Assembly: GCA_964017155.1 (NCBI GenBank)
Contig: OZ024856.1
Coordinates: forward strand, 808,501-872,500
Reading direction: 5' to 3'
DNA length: 64,000 bases
From: Oasisia sp. SBJ-2009
Taxonomy: Eukaryota; Annelida; Polychaeta; Sabellida; Siboglinidae
Numbering within the stretch: position 1 is the stretch's first letter; the number at the start of each line of letters is the position of its first letter. Shown here in pieces: positions 34,761-48,170 of the stretch. Under the pieces are notes generated by a model, which was given only the letters and a program-made list of their open reading frames with translations, did not search any database and had not been told where the DNA came from. The position numbers and the translations under genes are program-made.

Positions 34761-35517
34761 GTGATAGTCGGAAAAACTGAGAAAAACGACAAAGTCCCAT
34801 CCGTCTACGGGGGATCAGTTGCGGAATCGTAAATGTCTGTCTACATTCTTTTCAACATAATTCCGTGCCGACCGGTGGGTAAACGGCGGGAGTAATAAGG
34901 AACCACTAGCTAGATGAGGTGACGAGGCATTTGGCGACCTTAACAGGGTGATAGTTGGAGAAATCGAGGAAAACGACGACAAAGTCCGATCCGTCTAAGG
35001 GGGATGAGTTGGGGAAGCGTAAATGTCTGTCTACATTCTTTTCAACAGAATTCCGTGCCGACCGGTGGGTAAACGGCGGGAGTATTAAGGAGCCACTAGC
35101 TAGATGAGGTGACGAGGCATTTGGCGACCTTAACAGGGTGATAGTTGGAGAAATCGAGGAAAACGACGACAAAGTCCGATCCGTCTACGGGGGATCAGTT
35201 GGGGAAGCGTAAATGTCTGTCTACATTATTTTCAACATAATTCCGTGCCGACCGGTGGGTAAACGGCGGGAGTATTAAGGAGCCACTAGCTAGATGAGGT
35301 GACGAGGCATTTGGCGACCTTAACAGGGTGATAGTTGGAGAAATCGGGGAAAACGACGACAAAGTCCGATCCGTCTACGGGGGATCAGTTGGGGAAGCGT
35401 AAATGTCTGTCTACATTCTTTTCAACATAATTCCGTGCCGACCGGTGGGTAAACGGCGGGAGTAATAAGGAACTACTAGCTAGATGAGGTGACGAGGCAT
35501 TTGGCGACCTTAACAGG
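34761..35517 (+). repeat. Short-unit tract: A', three A
   Basis: Starts at 34761, 34948, 35138 and 35328. The first has TTGCGGAATCG; the second has AGGGGGATGAGTTGG, a box-M variant also seen near 42190. Confidence 0.92.
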
Positions 35518-36221
35518 GTGATATTTGGAGAAATCGAGGAAAACGACGACAAAGTCCGATCCGTCTACGGGGGATCAGTTGGGGAAGCGGCGTGCCGAAA
35601 CCAGGCCCGGTCGTGTGCGCCGAAGCCTGGTCGCGTTCCGAAGCGGCCCGGCCCGGCCCGGCCCGGCCGCACGGCGAGGTGCGGTCCGGTCCGGCCGGGT
35701 CCCAGCGCGGCCAGGCCGGGCCCGGCCCGGGCCGGCGGAGGGAGAGAGACGGGAAAGACGGACTCGACAACGATAGAGATCACATGTGTATGTAGACGAA
35801 TGACCGACCGGGCGCGTCGTCTTGCCAACTTTTGGAAACAAATCGAGCAAAACGACTAAGTCCTATCCGTCTACGGGGGATCAGTTCTGCTAATCGAGAA
35901 AAACGGCAAAGTTCGACGCGCCGGTCGGTCTTCTCGGGCGTGTGTCGCGCACGGGGAGTAACTACGACTCTCTCGAGGAAGCCCAATGGCCGTGCGCGTA
36001 ATTTTACCAACTTTCGGAAAATCGAGGAAAATCGAGGAAAACGACAAAGTCCGATTCGTCTACGGGGGATCAGTTGGGGAAACGAGAATTTCTGTTTAAA
36101 CCTGTTTCAACAAAGTGCCGTGCCGCGCCGTGCCGACCGGTGGGTAAACGGCGGGAGTAAAAAGGAACCACTAGTGTAAAATCATTAGACGACGAGCGAG
36201 GCATTTGGCTACCTTAACAGG
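35518..36221 (+). repeat. Long module, short C, 704 bp
   Basis: Short-form C with one extra CGGCC relative to 1707, a doubled AAAATCGAGG bridge, and a B tail with CACTAGTGTAAAATC. Private changes: GTCGTCTTGCC and CTGCTAATCGAG. Confidence 0.9.
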
Positions 36222-39200
36222 GTGATAGTCGGAAAAACTGAGAAAAACGACAAAGTCCCATCCGTCTACGGGGGATCAGTTGCGGAATCGTAAATGTCTG
36301 TCTACATTCTTTTCAACATAATTCCGTGCCGACCGGTGGGTAAACGGCGGGAGTATTAAGGAGCCACTAGCTAGATTAGGTGACGAGGCATTTGGCGACC
36401 TTAACAGGGTGATAGTTGGAGAAATCGGGGAAAACGACGACAAAGTCCGATCCGTCTACGGGGGATCAGTTGGGGAAGCGTAAATGTCTGTCTACATTCT
36501 TTTCAACATAATTCCGTGCCGACCGGTGGGTAAACGGCGGGAGTAATAAGGAACTACTAGCTAGATGAGGTGACGAGGCATTTGGCGAACTTAACAGGGT
36601 GACAGTTGGAGAAATCGAGGAAAACGACGACAAAGTCCGATCCGTCTACGGGGGATCAGTTGGGGAAGCGTAAATGTCTGTCTACATTCTTTTCAACATA
36701 ATTCCGTGCCGAACGGTGGGTAAACGGCGGGAGTATTAAGGAGCCACTAGCTAGATAAGGTGACGAGGCATTTGGCGACCTTAACAGGGTGATAGTTGGA
36801 GAAATCGAGGAAAACGACGACAAAGTCCGATCCGTCTACGGGGGATCAGTTGGGGAAGCCTAAATGTCTGTCTACATTCTTTTCAACATAATTCCGTGCC
36901 GACCGGTGGGTAAACGGCGGGAGTAATAATGAACCACTAGCTAGATGAGGTGACGAGGCATTTGGCGACCTTAACAGGGTGATAGTTGCAGAAATCGAGG
37001 AAAACGACGACAAAGTCCGATCCGTCTACGGGGGATCAGTTGGGGAAGCGTAAATGTCTGTCTACATTCTTTTCAACAGAATTCCGTGCCGACCGGTGGG
37101 TAAACGGCGGGAGTATTAAGGAGCCACTAGCTAGATGAGGTGACGAGGCATTTGGCGACCTTAACAGGGTGATAGTTGGAGAAATCGAGGAAAACGACGA
37201 CAAAGTCCGATCCGTCTAAGGGGGATCAGTTGGGGAAGCGTAAATGTCTGTCTACATTCTTTTCAACATAATTCCGTGCCGACCGGTGGGTAAACGGCGG
37301 GAGTAATAAGAAACCACTAGCTAGATGAGGTGACGAGGCATTTGGCGACCTTAACAGGGTGATAGTTGGAGAAATCCAGGAAAACGACGACAAAGTCCGA
37401 TCCGTCTAAGGGGGATCAGTTGGGGAAGCGTAAATGTCTGTCTACATTCTTTTCAACATAATTCCGTGCCGACCGGTGGGTAAACGGCGGGAGTAATAAG
37501 AAACCACTAGCTAGATGAGGTGACGAGGCATTTGGCGACCTTAACAGGGTGATAGTTGGAGAAATCGAGGAAAACGACGACAAAGTCCGATCCGTCTAAG
37601 GGGTATCAGTTGGGGAAGCGTAAATGTCTGTCTACATTCTTTTCAACATAATTCCGTGCCGACCGGTGGGTAAACGGCGGGAGTAATAAGAAACCACTAG
37701 CTAGATGAGGTGACGAGGCATTTGGCGACCTTAACAGGGTGATAGTTGGAGAAATCGAGGAAAACGACGACAAAGTCCGATCCGTCTAAGGGGGATCAGT
37801 TGGGGAAGCGTAAATGTCTGTCTACATTCTTTTCAACATAATTCCGTGCCGACCGGTGGGTAAACGGCGGGAGTAATAAGAAACCACTAGCTAGATGAGG
37901 TGACGAGGCATTTGGCGACCTTAACAGGGTGATAGTTGGAGAAATCGAGGAAAACGACGACAAAGTCCGATCCGTCTACGGGGGATCAGTTGGGGAAACG
38001 AGAATTTCTGTTTAAACCTGTTTCAACAAAGTGCCGTGCCGCGCCGTGCCGACCGGTGGGTAAACGGCGGGAGTAAAAAGGAACCACTAATATAAAATCA
38101 TTAGACGACGAGCGAGGCATTTGGCTACCTTAACAGGGTGATAGTCGGAAAAACTGAGAAAAACGACAAAGTCCCATCCGTCTACGGGGGATCAGTTGGG
38201 GAATCGTAAATGTCTGTCTACATTCTTTTCAACATAATTCCGTGTCGACCGGTGGTAAACGGCGGGAGTAATAAGGAACCACTAGCTAGATGAGGTGACG
38301 AGGCATTTGGCGAACTTAACAGGGTGATAGTTGGAGAAATCGAGGAAAACGACGACAAAGTCCGATCCGTCTACGGGGGATCAGTTGGGGAAGCGTAAAT
38401 GTCTGTCTACATTCTTTTCAACAGAATTCCGTGCCGAACGGTGGGTAAACGGCGGGAGTATTAAGGAGCCACTAGCTAGATGAGGTGACGAGGCATTTGG
38501 CGACCTTAACAGGGTGATAGTTGGAGAAATCGAGGAAAACGACGACAAAGTCCGATCCGTCTACGGGGGATCAGTTGGGGAAGCCTAAATGTCTGTCTAC
38601 ATTCTTTTCAACATAATTCCGTGCCGACCGGTGGGTAAACGGCGGGAGTAATAAGAAACCACTAGCTAGATGAGGTGACGAGGCATTTGGCGACCTTAAC
38701 AGGGTGATAGTTGGAGAAATCGAGGAAAACGACGACAAAGTCCGATCCGTCTACGGGGGATCAGTTGGGGAAACGAGAATTTCTGTTTAAACCTGTTTCA
38801 ACAAAGTGCCGTGCCGCGCCGTGCCGACCGGTGGGTAAACGGCGGGAGTAAAAAGGAACCACTAATATAAAATCATTAGACGACGAGCGAGGCATTTGGC
38901 TACCTTAACAGGGTGATAGTCGGAAAAACTGAGAAAAACGACAAAGTCCCATCCGTCTACGGGGGATCAGTTGGGGAAGCGTAAATGTCTGTCTACATTC
39001 TTTTCAACATAATTCCGTGCCGAACGGTGGGTAAACGGCGGGAGTATTAAGGAGCCACTAGCTAGATAAGGTGACGAGGCATTTGGCGACCTTAACAGGG
39101 TGATAGTTGGAGAAATCGAGGAAAACGACGACAAAGTCCGATCCGTCTACGGGGGATCAGTTGGGGAAGCCTAAATGTCTGTCTACATTCTTTTCAACAC

Positions 39201-39479
39201 AATTCCGTGCCGACCGGCGGGTAAACGGCGGGAGTATTAAGGAGCCACTAGCTAGATGAGGTGACGAGGCATTTGGCGACCTTAACAGGGTGATAGTTGG
39301 AGAAATCGGGGAAAACGACGACAAAGTCCGATCCGTCTACGGGGGATCAGTTGGGGAAGCGTAAATGTCTGTCTACATTCTTTTCAACACAATTCCGTGC
39401 CGACCGGTGGGTAAACGGCGGGAGTAATAAGGAACCACTAGCTAGATGAGGTGACGAGGCATTTGGCGACCTTAACAGG
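36222..39479 (+). repeat. Short-unit tract of 17 units (3258 bp)
   Basis: Parallels 27502-30950 but lacks one late A unit (the one with AATAATGAACC), making it 191 bp shorter. B units start at 37929 and 38704. The first unit is of the GCGGAATCG kind, with CTAGATTAGG. Confidence 0.9.
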
Positions 39480-40166
39480 GTGATATTTGGAGAAATCGAG
39501 GAAAACGACGACAAAGTCCGATCCGTCTACGGGGGATTAGTTGGGGAAGCGGCGTGCCGAAACCAGGCCCGGTCGTGTTCGCCGAAGCCTGGTCGCGTTC
39601 CGAAGCGGCCCGGCCTGGCCCGGCCGCACGGCGAGGTGCGGTCCGGTCCGGCCGCGTCCCAGCGCGGCCAGGCCGGGCCCGGCCCGGGCCGGCGGAGGGA
39701 GAGAGACGGGAAAGACGGACTCGACAACGATAGAGATCACATGTGTATGTAGACGAATGACCGACCGGGCGCGTCGTTTTGCCAACTTTTGGAAACAAAT
39801 CGAGCAAAACGACTAAGTCCTATCCGTCTACGGGGGATCAGTTCTGCGAATCGAGAAAAACGGCAAAGTTCGACGCGCCGGTCGGTCTTCTCGGGCGTGT
39901 GTCGCGCACGGGGAGTAACTACGACTCTCTCGAGGAAGCCCAATGGTCGTGCGCGTCATTTGGCCAACTTTTGAAAACAAATCGGGAAAAACGACTAAGT
40001 CCGATCCGTTTACGGGGGATCAGTAGGGGAAACGAGAATTTCTGTTTAAACCTGTTTCAACAAAGTTCCGTGCCGTGCCGACCGGTGGGTAAAGGGCGGG
40101 AGTAATAAGGAACCACTAATATAAAATCATTAGACGACGAGCGAGGCATTTGGCGACCTTAACAGG
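39480..40166 (+). repeat. Long module, 687-bp type, diverged copy
   Basis: Layout as at 30951, with private changes GGGATTAGTTGG, GTGTTCGCC and CGGCCTGGCC. It has more private changes than the copies between 9.5 and 27 kb. Confidence 0.9.
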
Positions 40167-40353
40167 GTGATAGGTCGGAAAAACTGAGAAAAACGACAAA
40201 GTCCCATCCGTCTACGGGGGATCAGTTGGGGAAGCGTAAATGTCTGTCTACATTCTTTTCAACCGAATTCCGTGCCGACCGGTGGGTAAACGGCGGGAGT
40301 AATAAGGAACCACTAGCTAGATGAGGTGACGAGGCATTTGGGACCTTAACAGG
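40167..40353 (+). repeat. Single A' short unit
   Basis: CAACCGAATTCC and TTTGGGACC variants again precede a long-C module. Confidence 0.9.
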
Positions 40354-41195
40354 GTGATAGTTGGAGAAATCGAGGAAAACGACGACAAAGTCCGATCCGT
40401 CTACGGGGGATCAGTTGAGCAGGCGGCGTGCCGAAACCTGGTCCGGTCGTGTGCGCCGAAGCCTGGTCGCGTTCCGAAGCCCGGACGCCGGTCGCATGCC
40501 GAAGCCCGGCCCGGTCGTGTGCGCCGAAGCCTTGCCGCCGGTCGCGTTCCGAAGCCCGGCCGGGCGCCGGTAACTGCCCGGCGCGGCCCGGCCCGGCCCG
40601 GCCCGGCCCGGCCCGGCCCGGCCCGGCCCGGCCCGGCCCACCCGCGCGGCGACGTGCGGTCCGGTCCGGCCGGGCCCAGCGCGGCCAGGCCGGGCCCGGC
40701 CCGGGCCGGCGGAGGGAGAGAGACGGGAAAGACGGACTCGACAACGATAGAGATCACATGTGTATGTAGACGAATGACCGACCGGGCGCGTCGTTTTGCC
40801 AACTTTTGGAAACAAATCGAGCAAAACGACTAAGTCCTATCCGTCTACGGGGGATCAGTTCTGCGAATCGAGAAAAACGGCAAAGTTCGACGCGCCGGTC
40901 GGTCTTCTCGGGCGTGTGTCGCGCACGGGGAGTAACTACGACTCTCTCGAGGAAGCCCAATGGCCGTGCGCGTAATTTTACCAACTTTCGGAAAATCGAG
41001 GAAAATCGAGGAAAACGACAAAGTCCGATTCGTCTACGGGGGATCAGTTGGGGAAACGAGAATTTCTGTTTAAACCTGTTTCAACAAAGTGCCGTGCCGC
41101 GCCGTGCCGACCGGTGGGTAAACGGCGGGAGTAAAAAGGAACCACTAGTATAAAATCATTAGACGACGAGCGAGGCATTTGGCTACCTTAACAGG
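40354..41195 (+). repeat. Long module with long C and about 11 CGGCC copies
   Basis: The same module as 33929-34760 apart from 10 bp, or two pentamers, in the run at 40584-40639. The doubled AAAATCGAGG bridge and CACTAGTATAAAATC are shared. Confidence 0.92.
40584..40639. repeat. (CGGCC)11 allele
   Basis: About 11 pentamers at the variable site. Confidence 0.92.
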
Positions 41196-42521
41196 GTGAT
41201 AGTCGGAAAAACTGAGAAAAACGACAAAGTCCCATCCGTCTACGGGGGATCAGTTGGGGAATCGTAAATGTCTGTCTACATTCTTTTCAACATAATTCCG
41301 TGCCGACCGGTGTTAAACGGCGGGAGTAATAAGGAACCACTAGCTAGATGAGGTGACGAGGCATTTGGCGAACTTAACACGGTGACAGTTGGAGAAATCG
41401 AGGAAAACGACGACAAAGTCCGATCCGTCTACGGGGGATCAGTTGGGGAAGCGTAAATGTCTGTCTACATTCTTTTCAACATAATTCCGTGCCGAACGGT
41501 GGGTAAACGGCGGGAGTATTAAGGAGCCACTAGCTAGATAAGGTGACGAGGCATTTGGCGACCTTAACAGGGTGATAGTTGGAGAAATCGAGGAAAACGA
41601 CGACAAAGTCCGATCCGTCTACGGGGGATCAGTTGGGGAAGCGTAAATGTCTGTCTACATTCTTTTCAACATAATTCCGTGCCGAACGGTGGGTAAACGG
41701 CGGGAGTATTAAGGAGCCCCTAGCTAGATAAGGTGACGAGGCATTTGGCGACCTTAACAGGGTGATAGTTGGAGAAATCGAGGAAAACGACGACAAAGTC
41801 CGATCCGTCTACGGGGGATCAGTTGGGGAAGCCTAAATGTCTGTCTACATTCTTTTCAACATAATTCCGTGCCGACCGGTGGGTAAACGGCGGGAGTAAT
41901 AATGAACCACTAGCTAGATGAGGTGACGAGGCATTTGGCGACCTTAACAGGGTGATAGTTGCAGAAATCGAGGAAAACGACGACAAAGTCCGATCCGTCT
42001 ACGGGGGATCAGTTGGGGAAGCGTAAATGTCTGTCTACATTCTTTTCAACAGAATTCCGTGCCGACCGGTGGGTAAACGGCGGGAGTATTAAGGAGCCAC
42101 TAGCTAGATGAGGTGACGAGGCATTTGGCGACCTTAACAGGGTGATAGTTGGAGAAATCGAGGAAAACGACGACAAAGTCCGATCCGTCTAAGGGGGATG
42201 AGTTGGGGAAGCGTAAATGTCTGTCTACATTCTTTTCAACAGAATTCCGTGCCGACCGGTGGGTAAACGGCGGGAGTATTAAGGAGCCACTAGCTAGATG
42301 AGGTGACGAGGCATTTGGCGACCTTAACAGGGTGATAGTTGGAGAAATCGAGGAAAACGACGACAAAGTCCGATCCGTCTAAGGGGGATGAGTTGCGGAA
42401 GCGTAAATGTCTGTCTACATTCTTTTCAACATAATTCCGTGCCGACCGGTGGGTAAACGGCGGGAGTAATAAGAAACCACTAGCTAGATGAGGTGACGAG
42501 GCATTTGGCGACCTTAACAGG
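41196..42521 (+). repeat. Short-unit tract of seven units
   Basis: An A' of 186 bp (GGTGTTAAACGG), then six 190-bp units. The opening at 41382 is GTGACAG. The last two units carry AGGGGGATGAGTTG and are near copies of each other. Confidence 0.92.
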
Positions 42522-43390
42522 GTGATAGTTGGAGAATTCGAGGAAAACGACGACAAAGTCAGATCCGTCTACGGGGGATCAGTTGAGCAAGCGGCGTGCC
42601 GAAACCTGGCCCGGTCGTGTGCGCCGAAGCCTCGTCGCGTTCCGAAGCGGCCCGGCCCGGCCCGGCCGCACGGCGAGTTGCGTTCCGGTCCGGCCGGGCC
42701 CAGCGCGGGCAGGCCGCGCACGGCCCGGCCGGCGGAGGGACAGAGACGGGAAAGACGGACTCGACGACAGTAGAGATCACTTGTGCATGTAGACGAATGA
42801 CAGACCGGGCGCGTCGTTTTGCCAACTTTTCGAAACAAATCGAGCAAAACGACTAAGTCCGATCCGTCTATGGGGGATCAGTTATGCGAATCGAGAAAAA
42901 CGGCAAAGTTCGACGCGCCGGTCGGTCTTCTCGGGCGTGTGTCGCGCACGGGGAATAACTACGACTCTCTCGAGGAAACCCAATGGCCGTGCGCGTCATT
43001 TGGCCAACTTTCGGAAAATCTAGGAAAACGACAAAGTCCTATTCGTCTACGGGGGATCAGTTCTGCGAATCGAGAAAAACGGCAAATTTCGACGCGCCGA
43101 TCGGTCTTCTCGGGCGTGTGTCGCGCACGGGGAGTAACTACGACTCTCTCGAGCAAGCCCAATGGCCGTGCGCGTCATTTTGCCAACTTTAGGAAAATCG
43201 AGGAAAACGACGACAAAATCCGATCCGTCTACGGGGGATCAGTTGGGGAAACGAGAATTTCTGTATAAACCTTTTTCCACAAAGTTCCGTGCCGTGCCAT
43301 GCCGACCGGTGGGTAAACGGCGGGAGTAATAAGGAACCACTAATATAAAATCATTAGACGACGAGGGAGGCATTTGGCGACCTTAACAGG
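42522..43390 (+). repeat. Long module with short C and two D segments (869 bp)
   Basis: The first module of the two-D family. C is a distinct subtype (GCCTCGTCGCG, GGCGAGTTGCG, GCAGGCCGCGCACGG, GGGACAGAGACGGG). Two D segments, each with a 28S-like block, follow in tandem, then a B tail of the GTATAAACCTTTTTCCAC subtype. Its next unit opens GTGATAGTTGG rather than the A' opening. Confidence 0.9.
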
Positions 43391-43580
43391 GTGATAGTTG
43401 GAGAAATCGAGGAAAACGACGACAAAGTCCGATCCGTCTACGGGGGATCAGTTGGGGAAGCGTAAATGTCTGTCTACATTCTTTTCAACAGAATTCCTTA
43501 TCGACCGGCGGGTAAACGGCGGGAGTAATAAGGAACCACTAACTAGATGAGGTGACGAGGCATTTGGCGACCTTAACAGG
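43391..43580 (+). repeat. Single A short unit
   Basis: A 190-bp unit with AATTCCTTATCGACCGGCGG, a tail variant confined to the part of the window beyond 43 kb. Confidence 0.9.
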
Positions 43581-44441
43581 GTGATAGTTGGAGAAATCGA
43601 GGAAAACGACGACAAAGTCAGATCCGTCTACGGGGGATCAGTTGAGCAAGCGGCGTGCCGAAACCTGGCCCGGTCGTGTGCGCCGAAGCCTGGTCGCATT
43701 CCGAAGCGGCCCGGCCCGGCCGCACGGCGAGGTGCGGTCCGGTCCGGCCGGGCCCAGCGCGGGCAGGCCGGGCACGGCCCGGCCGGCGGAGGGACAGAGA
43801 CGGTTAAGACGGACTCGACGACGGTAGAGATCACTTGTGCATGTAGACGAATGACTGACCGGGCGCGTCGTTTTGCCAACTTTTGGAAACAAATCGAGCA
43901 AAACGACTAAGTCCGATCCGTCTACGGGGGATCAGTTTTGAGAATCGAGAAAAACGGCTAAGATCGACGCGCCGGTCTGTCTTCTCGGGCTTGTGTCGCG
44001 CACGGGGAGTAACTACGACTCTCTCGAGGAAACGCAATGGCCGTGCGCGTTATTTGGGCAACTTTCGGAAAATCGAGGAAAACGACAAAGTCCTATCCGT
44101 CTACGGGGGATGAGTTCTGCGAATCGAGAAAAACGGCAAAGTTCGACGCGCCGGTCGGTCTTCTCGGGCGTGTGTCGCGCACGGGGAGTAACTACGACTC
44201 TATCGAGGAAGCCCAATGGCCGTGCGCGTAATTTTGCCAACTTTCGGAAAATCGAGGAAAACGACAAAGTCCGATCCGTCTACGGGGGATCAGTTGGGGA
44301 AACGAGAATTTCTGTTTAAACCTGTTTCAACAAAGTGCCGTGCCGCGCCGTGCCGACCGGTGGGTAAACGGCGGGAGTAAAAAGGAACCACTAGTATAAA
44401 ATCATTAGAAGACGAGCGAGGCATTTGGCTACCTTAACAGG
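43581..44441 (+). repeat. Long module with two D segments (861 bp)
   Basis: C is near the 1707 form but shortened (GGTCGCATTCC, GCAGGCCGGGCACGG, CGGTTAAGACGG). The first D starts TTTTGAGAATCGAG with GGCTAAGATCGACG; the second starts CTGCGAATCGAG after GGGGATGAG. The B tail has GTTTAAACCTGTTTC and CATTAGAAGACGAGC. Confidence 0.9.
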
Positions 44442-44628
44442 GTGATAGTCGGAAAAACTGAGAAAAACGACAAAGTCCCATCCGTCTACGGGGGATCAGT
44501 TGGGGAAGCGTAAATGTCTGTCTACATTCTTTTCAACAGAATTCCGTACCGACCGGCGGGTAAACGGCGGGAGTATTAAGGAGCCACTAGCTAGATGAGG
44601 TGACGAGGCATTTGGCGACCTTAACAGG
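44442..44628 (+). repeat. Single A' short unit
   Basis: A 187-bp unit with CCGTACCGACCGGCGGG, extending the direct 28S-like match by two bases. Confidence 0.9.
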
Positions 44629-45494
44629 GTGATAGTTGGAGAATTCGAGGAAAACGACGACAAAGTCAGATCCGTCTACGGGGGATCAGTTGAGCAAGCG
44701 GCGTGCCGAAACCTGGCCCGGTCGTGTGCGCCGAAGCCTCGTCGCGTTCCGAAGCGGCCCGGCCCGGCCCGGCCGCACGGCGAGTTGCGGTCCGGTCCGG
44801 CCGGGCCCAGCGCGGGCAGGCCGCGCACGGCCCGGCCGGCGGAGGGACAGAGACGGGAAAGACGGACTCGACGACAGTAGAGATCACTTGTGCATGTAGA
44901 CGAATGACCGACCGGGCGCGTCGTTTTGCCAACTTTTCGAAACAAATCGAGCAAAACGACTAAGTCCGATCCGTCTACGGGGGATCAGTTATGCGAATCG
45001 AGAAAAACGGCAAAGTTCGACGCGCCGGTCGGTCTTCTCGGGCGTGTGTCGCGCACGGGGAATAGCTACGACTCTCTCGAGGAAACCCAATGGCCGTGCG
45101 CGTCATTTGGCCAACTTTCGGAAAATCGAGGAAAACGACAAAGTCCTATTCGTCTACGGGGGATCAGTTCTGCGAATCGAGAAAAACGGCAAATTTCGAC
45201 GCGCCGATCGGTCTTCTCGGGCGTGTGTCGCGCACGGGGAGTAACTACGACTCTCTCGAGGAAGCCCAATGGCCGTGCGCGTCATTTTGCCAACTTTAGG
45301 AAAATCGAGGAAAACGACAAAATCCGATCCGTCTACGGGGGATCAGTTGGGGAAACGAGAATTTCTGTATAAACCTTTTTCCACAAAGTTCCGTGCCGTA
45401 CCGTGCCGACCGGTGGGTAAACGGCGGGAGTAATAAGGAACCACTAATATAAAATCATTAGACCACGAGGGAGGCATTTGGCGACCTTAACAGG
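44629..45494 (+). repeat. Long module with two D segments (866 bp)
   Basis: The C subtype of 42522. The first D contains GGGGAATAGCTACGACTC, a private change in the 28S-like block shared only with 49224-50089. The B tail has CATTAGACCACGAGGG. Confidence 0.9.
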
Positions 45495-46063
45495 GTGATA
45501 GTTGCAGAAATCGAGGAAAACGACGACAAAGTCCGATCCGTCTATGGGGATCAGTTGGGGAAGCGTAAATGTCTGTCTACATTCTTTTCAACAGAATTCC
45601 TTATCGACCGGCTGGTAAACGGCGGGAGTAATAAGGAACCACTAACTAGATGAGGTGACGAGGCATTTTGCGACCTTAACAGGGTGATAGTTGGAGAAAT
45701 CGAGGAAAACGACGACAAAGTCCGATCCGTCTACGGGGGAATAGTTGGGGAATCGTAAATGTCTGTCTACATTCTTTTCAACATGATTCCGTGCCGACCG
45801 GTGGGTAAACGGCGGGAGTAATAAGGAACCACTAGCTAGATGAGGTGACGAGGCATTTGGCGACCTTAACAGGGTGATAGTTGGAGAAATCGAGGAAAAC
45901 GACGACAAAGTCCGATCCGTCTACGGGGGATCAGTTGGGGAAGCGTAAATGTCTGTCTACATTCTTTTCAACAGAATTCCGTTCCGACCAGTGGGTAAAC
46001 GGCGGGAGTATTAAGGAGCCACTAGCTAGATGAGGTGACGAGGCATTTGGCGACCTTAACAGG
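45495..46063 (+). repeat. Short-unit tract: three A units
   Basis: Starts at 45495 (189 bp, with CTATGGGGATCAG), 45684 and 45874. The second has GGGGGAATAGTTGGGG and CAACATGATTCC. Nearly identical to 50090-50658. Confidence 0.92.
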
Positions 46064-46932
46064 GTGATAGTTGGAGAATTCGAGGAAAACGACGACAAAG
46101 TCAGATCCGTCTACGGGGGATCAGTTGAGCAAGCGGCGTGCCGAAACCTGGCCCGGTCGTGTGCGCCGAAGCCTCGTCGCGTTCCGAAGCGGCCCGGCCC
46201 GGCCCGGCCGCACGGCGAGTTGCGGTCCGGTCCGGCCGGGCCCAGCGCGGGCAGGCCGCGCACGGCCCGGCCGGCGGAGGGACAGAGACGGGAAAGACGG
46301 ACTCGACGACAGTAGAGATCACTTGTGCATGTAGACGAATGACCGACCGGGCGCGTCGTTTTGCCAACTTTTCGAAACAAATCGAGCAAAACGACTAAGT
46401 CCGATCCGTCTATGGGGGATCAGTTATGCGAATCGAGAAAAACGGCAAAGTTCGACGCGCCGGTCGGTCTTCTCGGTCGTGTGTCGCGCACGGGGAATAA
46501 CTACGACTCTCTCGAGGAAACCCAATGGCCGTGCGCGTCATTTGGCCAACTTTCGGAAAATCTAGGAAAACGACAAAGTCCTATTCGTCTACGGGGGATC
46601 AGTTCTGCGAATCGAGAAAAACGGCAAATTTCGACGCGCCGATCGGTCTTCTCGGGCGTGTGTCGCGCACGGGGAGTAACTACGACTCTCTCGAGGAAGC
46701 CCAATGGCCGTGCGCGTCATTTTGCCAACTTTAGGAAAATCGAGGAAAACGACGACAAAATCCGATCCGTCTACGGGGGATCAGTTGGGGAAACGAGAAT
46801 TTCTGTATAAACCTTTTTCCACAAAGTTCCGTGCCGTGCCATGCCGACCGGTGGGTAAACGGCGGGAGTAATAAGGAACCACTAATATAAAATCATTAGA
46901 CGACGAGGGAGGCATTTGGCGACCTTAACAGG
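46064..46932 (+). repeat. Long module with two D segments (869 bp), copy of 42522
   Basis: Offset 3542 bp from 42522. Differences seen include GTTGCGGTCC for GTTGCGTTCC, GACCGACC for GACAGACC and a private TCTCGGTCGTGTG. Confidence 0.9.
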
Positions 46933-47122
46933 GTGATAGTTGGAGAAATCGAGGAAAACGACGACAAAGTCCGATCCGTCTACGGGGGATCAGTTGGGGA
47001 AGCGTAAATGTCTGTCTACATTCTTTTCAACAGAATTCCTTATCGACCGGCGGGTAAACGGCGGGAGTAATAAGGAACCACTAACTAGATGAGGTGACGA
47101 GGCATTTGGCGACCTTAACAGG
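46933..47122 (+). repeat. Single A short unit
   Basis: Copy of 43391-43580 at 3542 bp. Confidence 0.9.
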
Positions 47123-47983
47123 GTGATAGTTGGAGAAATCGAGGAAAACGACGACAAAGTCAGATCCGTCTACGGGGGATCAGTTGAGCAAGCGGCGTGC
47201 CGAAACCTGGCCCGGTCGTGTGCGCCGAAGCCTGGTCGCATTCCGAAGCGGCCCGGCCCGGCCGCACGGCGAGGTGCGGTCCGGTCCGGCCGGGCCCAGC
47301 GCGGGCAGGCCGGGCACGGCCCGGCCGGCGGAGGGACAGAGACAGTTAAGACGGACTCGACGACGGTAGAGATCACTTGTGCATGTAGACGAATGACTGA
47401 CCGGGCGCGTCGTTTTGCCAACTGTTGGAAACAAATCGAGCAAAACGACTAAGTCCGATCCGTCTACGGGGGATCAGTTTTGAGAATCGAGAAAAACGGC
47501 TAAGATCGACGCGCCGGTCTGTCTTCTCGGGCTTGTGTCGCGCACGGGGAGTAACTACGACTCTCTCGAGGAAACGCAATGGCCGTGCGCGTTATTTGGG
47601 CAACTTTCGGAAAATCGAGGAAAACGACAAAGTCCTATCCGTCTACGGGGGATGAGTTCTGCGAATCGAGAAAAACGGCAAAGTTCGACGCGCCGGTCGG
47701 TCTTCTCGGGCGTGTATCGCGCACGGGGAGTAACTACGACTCTATCGAGGAAGCCCAATGGCCGTGCGCGTAATTTTCCCAACTTTCGGAAAATCGAGGA
47801 AAACGACAAAGTCCGATCCGTCTACGGGGGATCAGTTGGGGAAACGAGAATTTCTGTTTAAACCTGTTTCAACAAAGTGCCGTGCCGCGCCGTGCCGACC
47901 GGTGGGTAAACGGCGGGAGTAAAAAGGAACCACTAGTATAAAATCATTAGAAGACGAGCGAGGCATTTGGCTACCTTAACAGG
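47123..47983 (+). repeat. Long module with two D segments (861 bp), copy of 43581
   Basis: Offset 3542 bp. Private changes: AGACAGTTAAGACGG, CCAACTGTTGG, GCGTGTATCGCG and AATTTTCCCAAC. Confidence 0.9.
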
Positions 47984-48170
47984 GTGATAGTCGGAAAAAC
48001 TGAGAAAAACGACAAAGTCCCATCCGTCTACGGGGGATCAGTTGGGGAAGCGTAAATGTCTGTCTACATTCTTTTCAACAGAATTCCGTACCGACCGGCG
48101 GGTAAACGGCGGGAGTATTAAGGAGCCACTAGCTAGATGAGGTGACGAGGCATTTGGCGACCTTAACAGG
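47984..48170 (+). repeat. Single A' short unit
   Basis: Copy of 44442-44628 at 3542 bp. Confidence 0.9.
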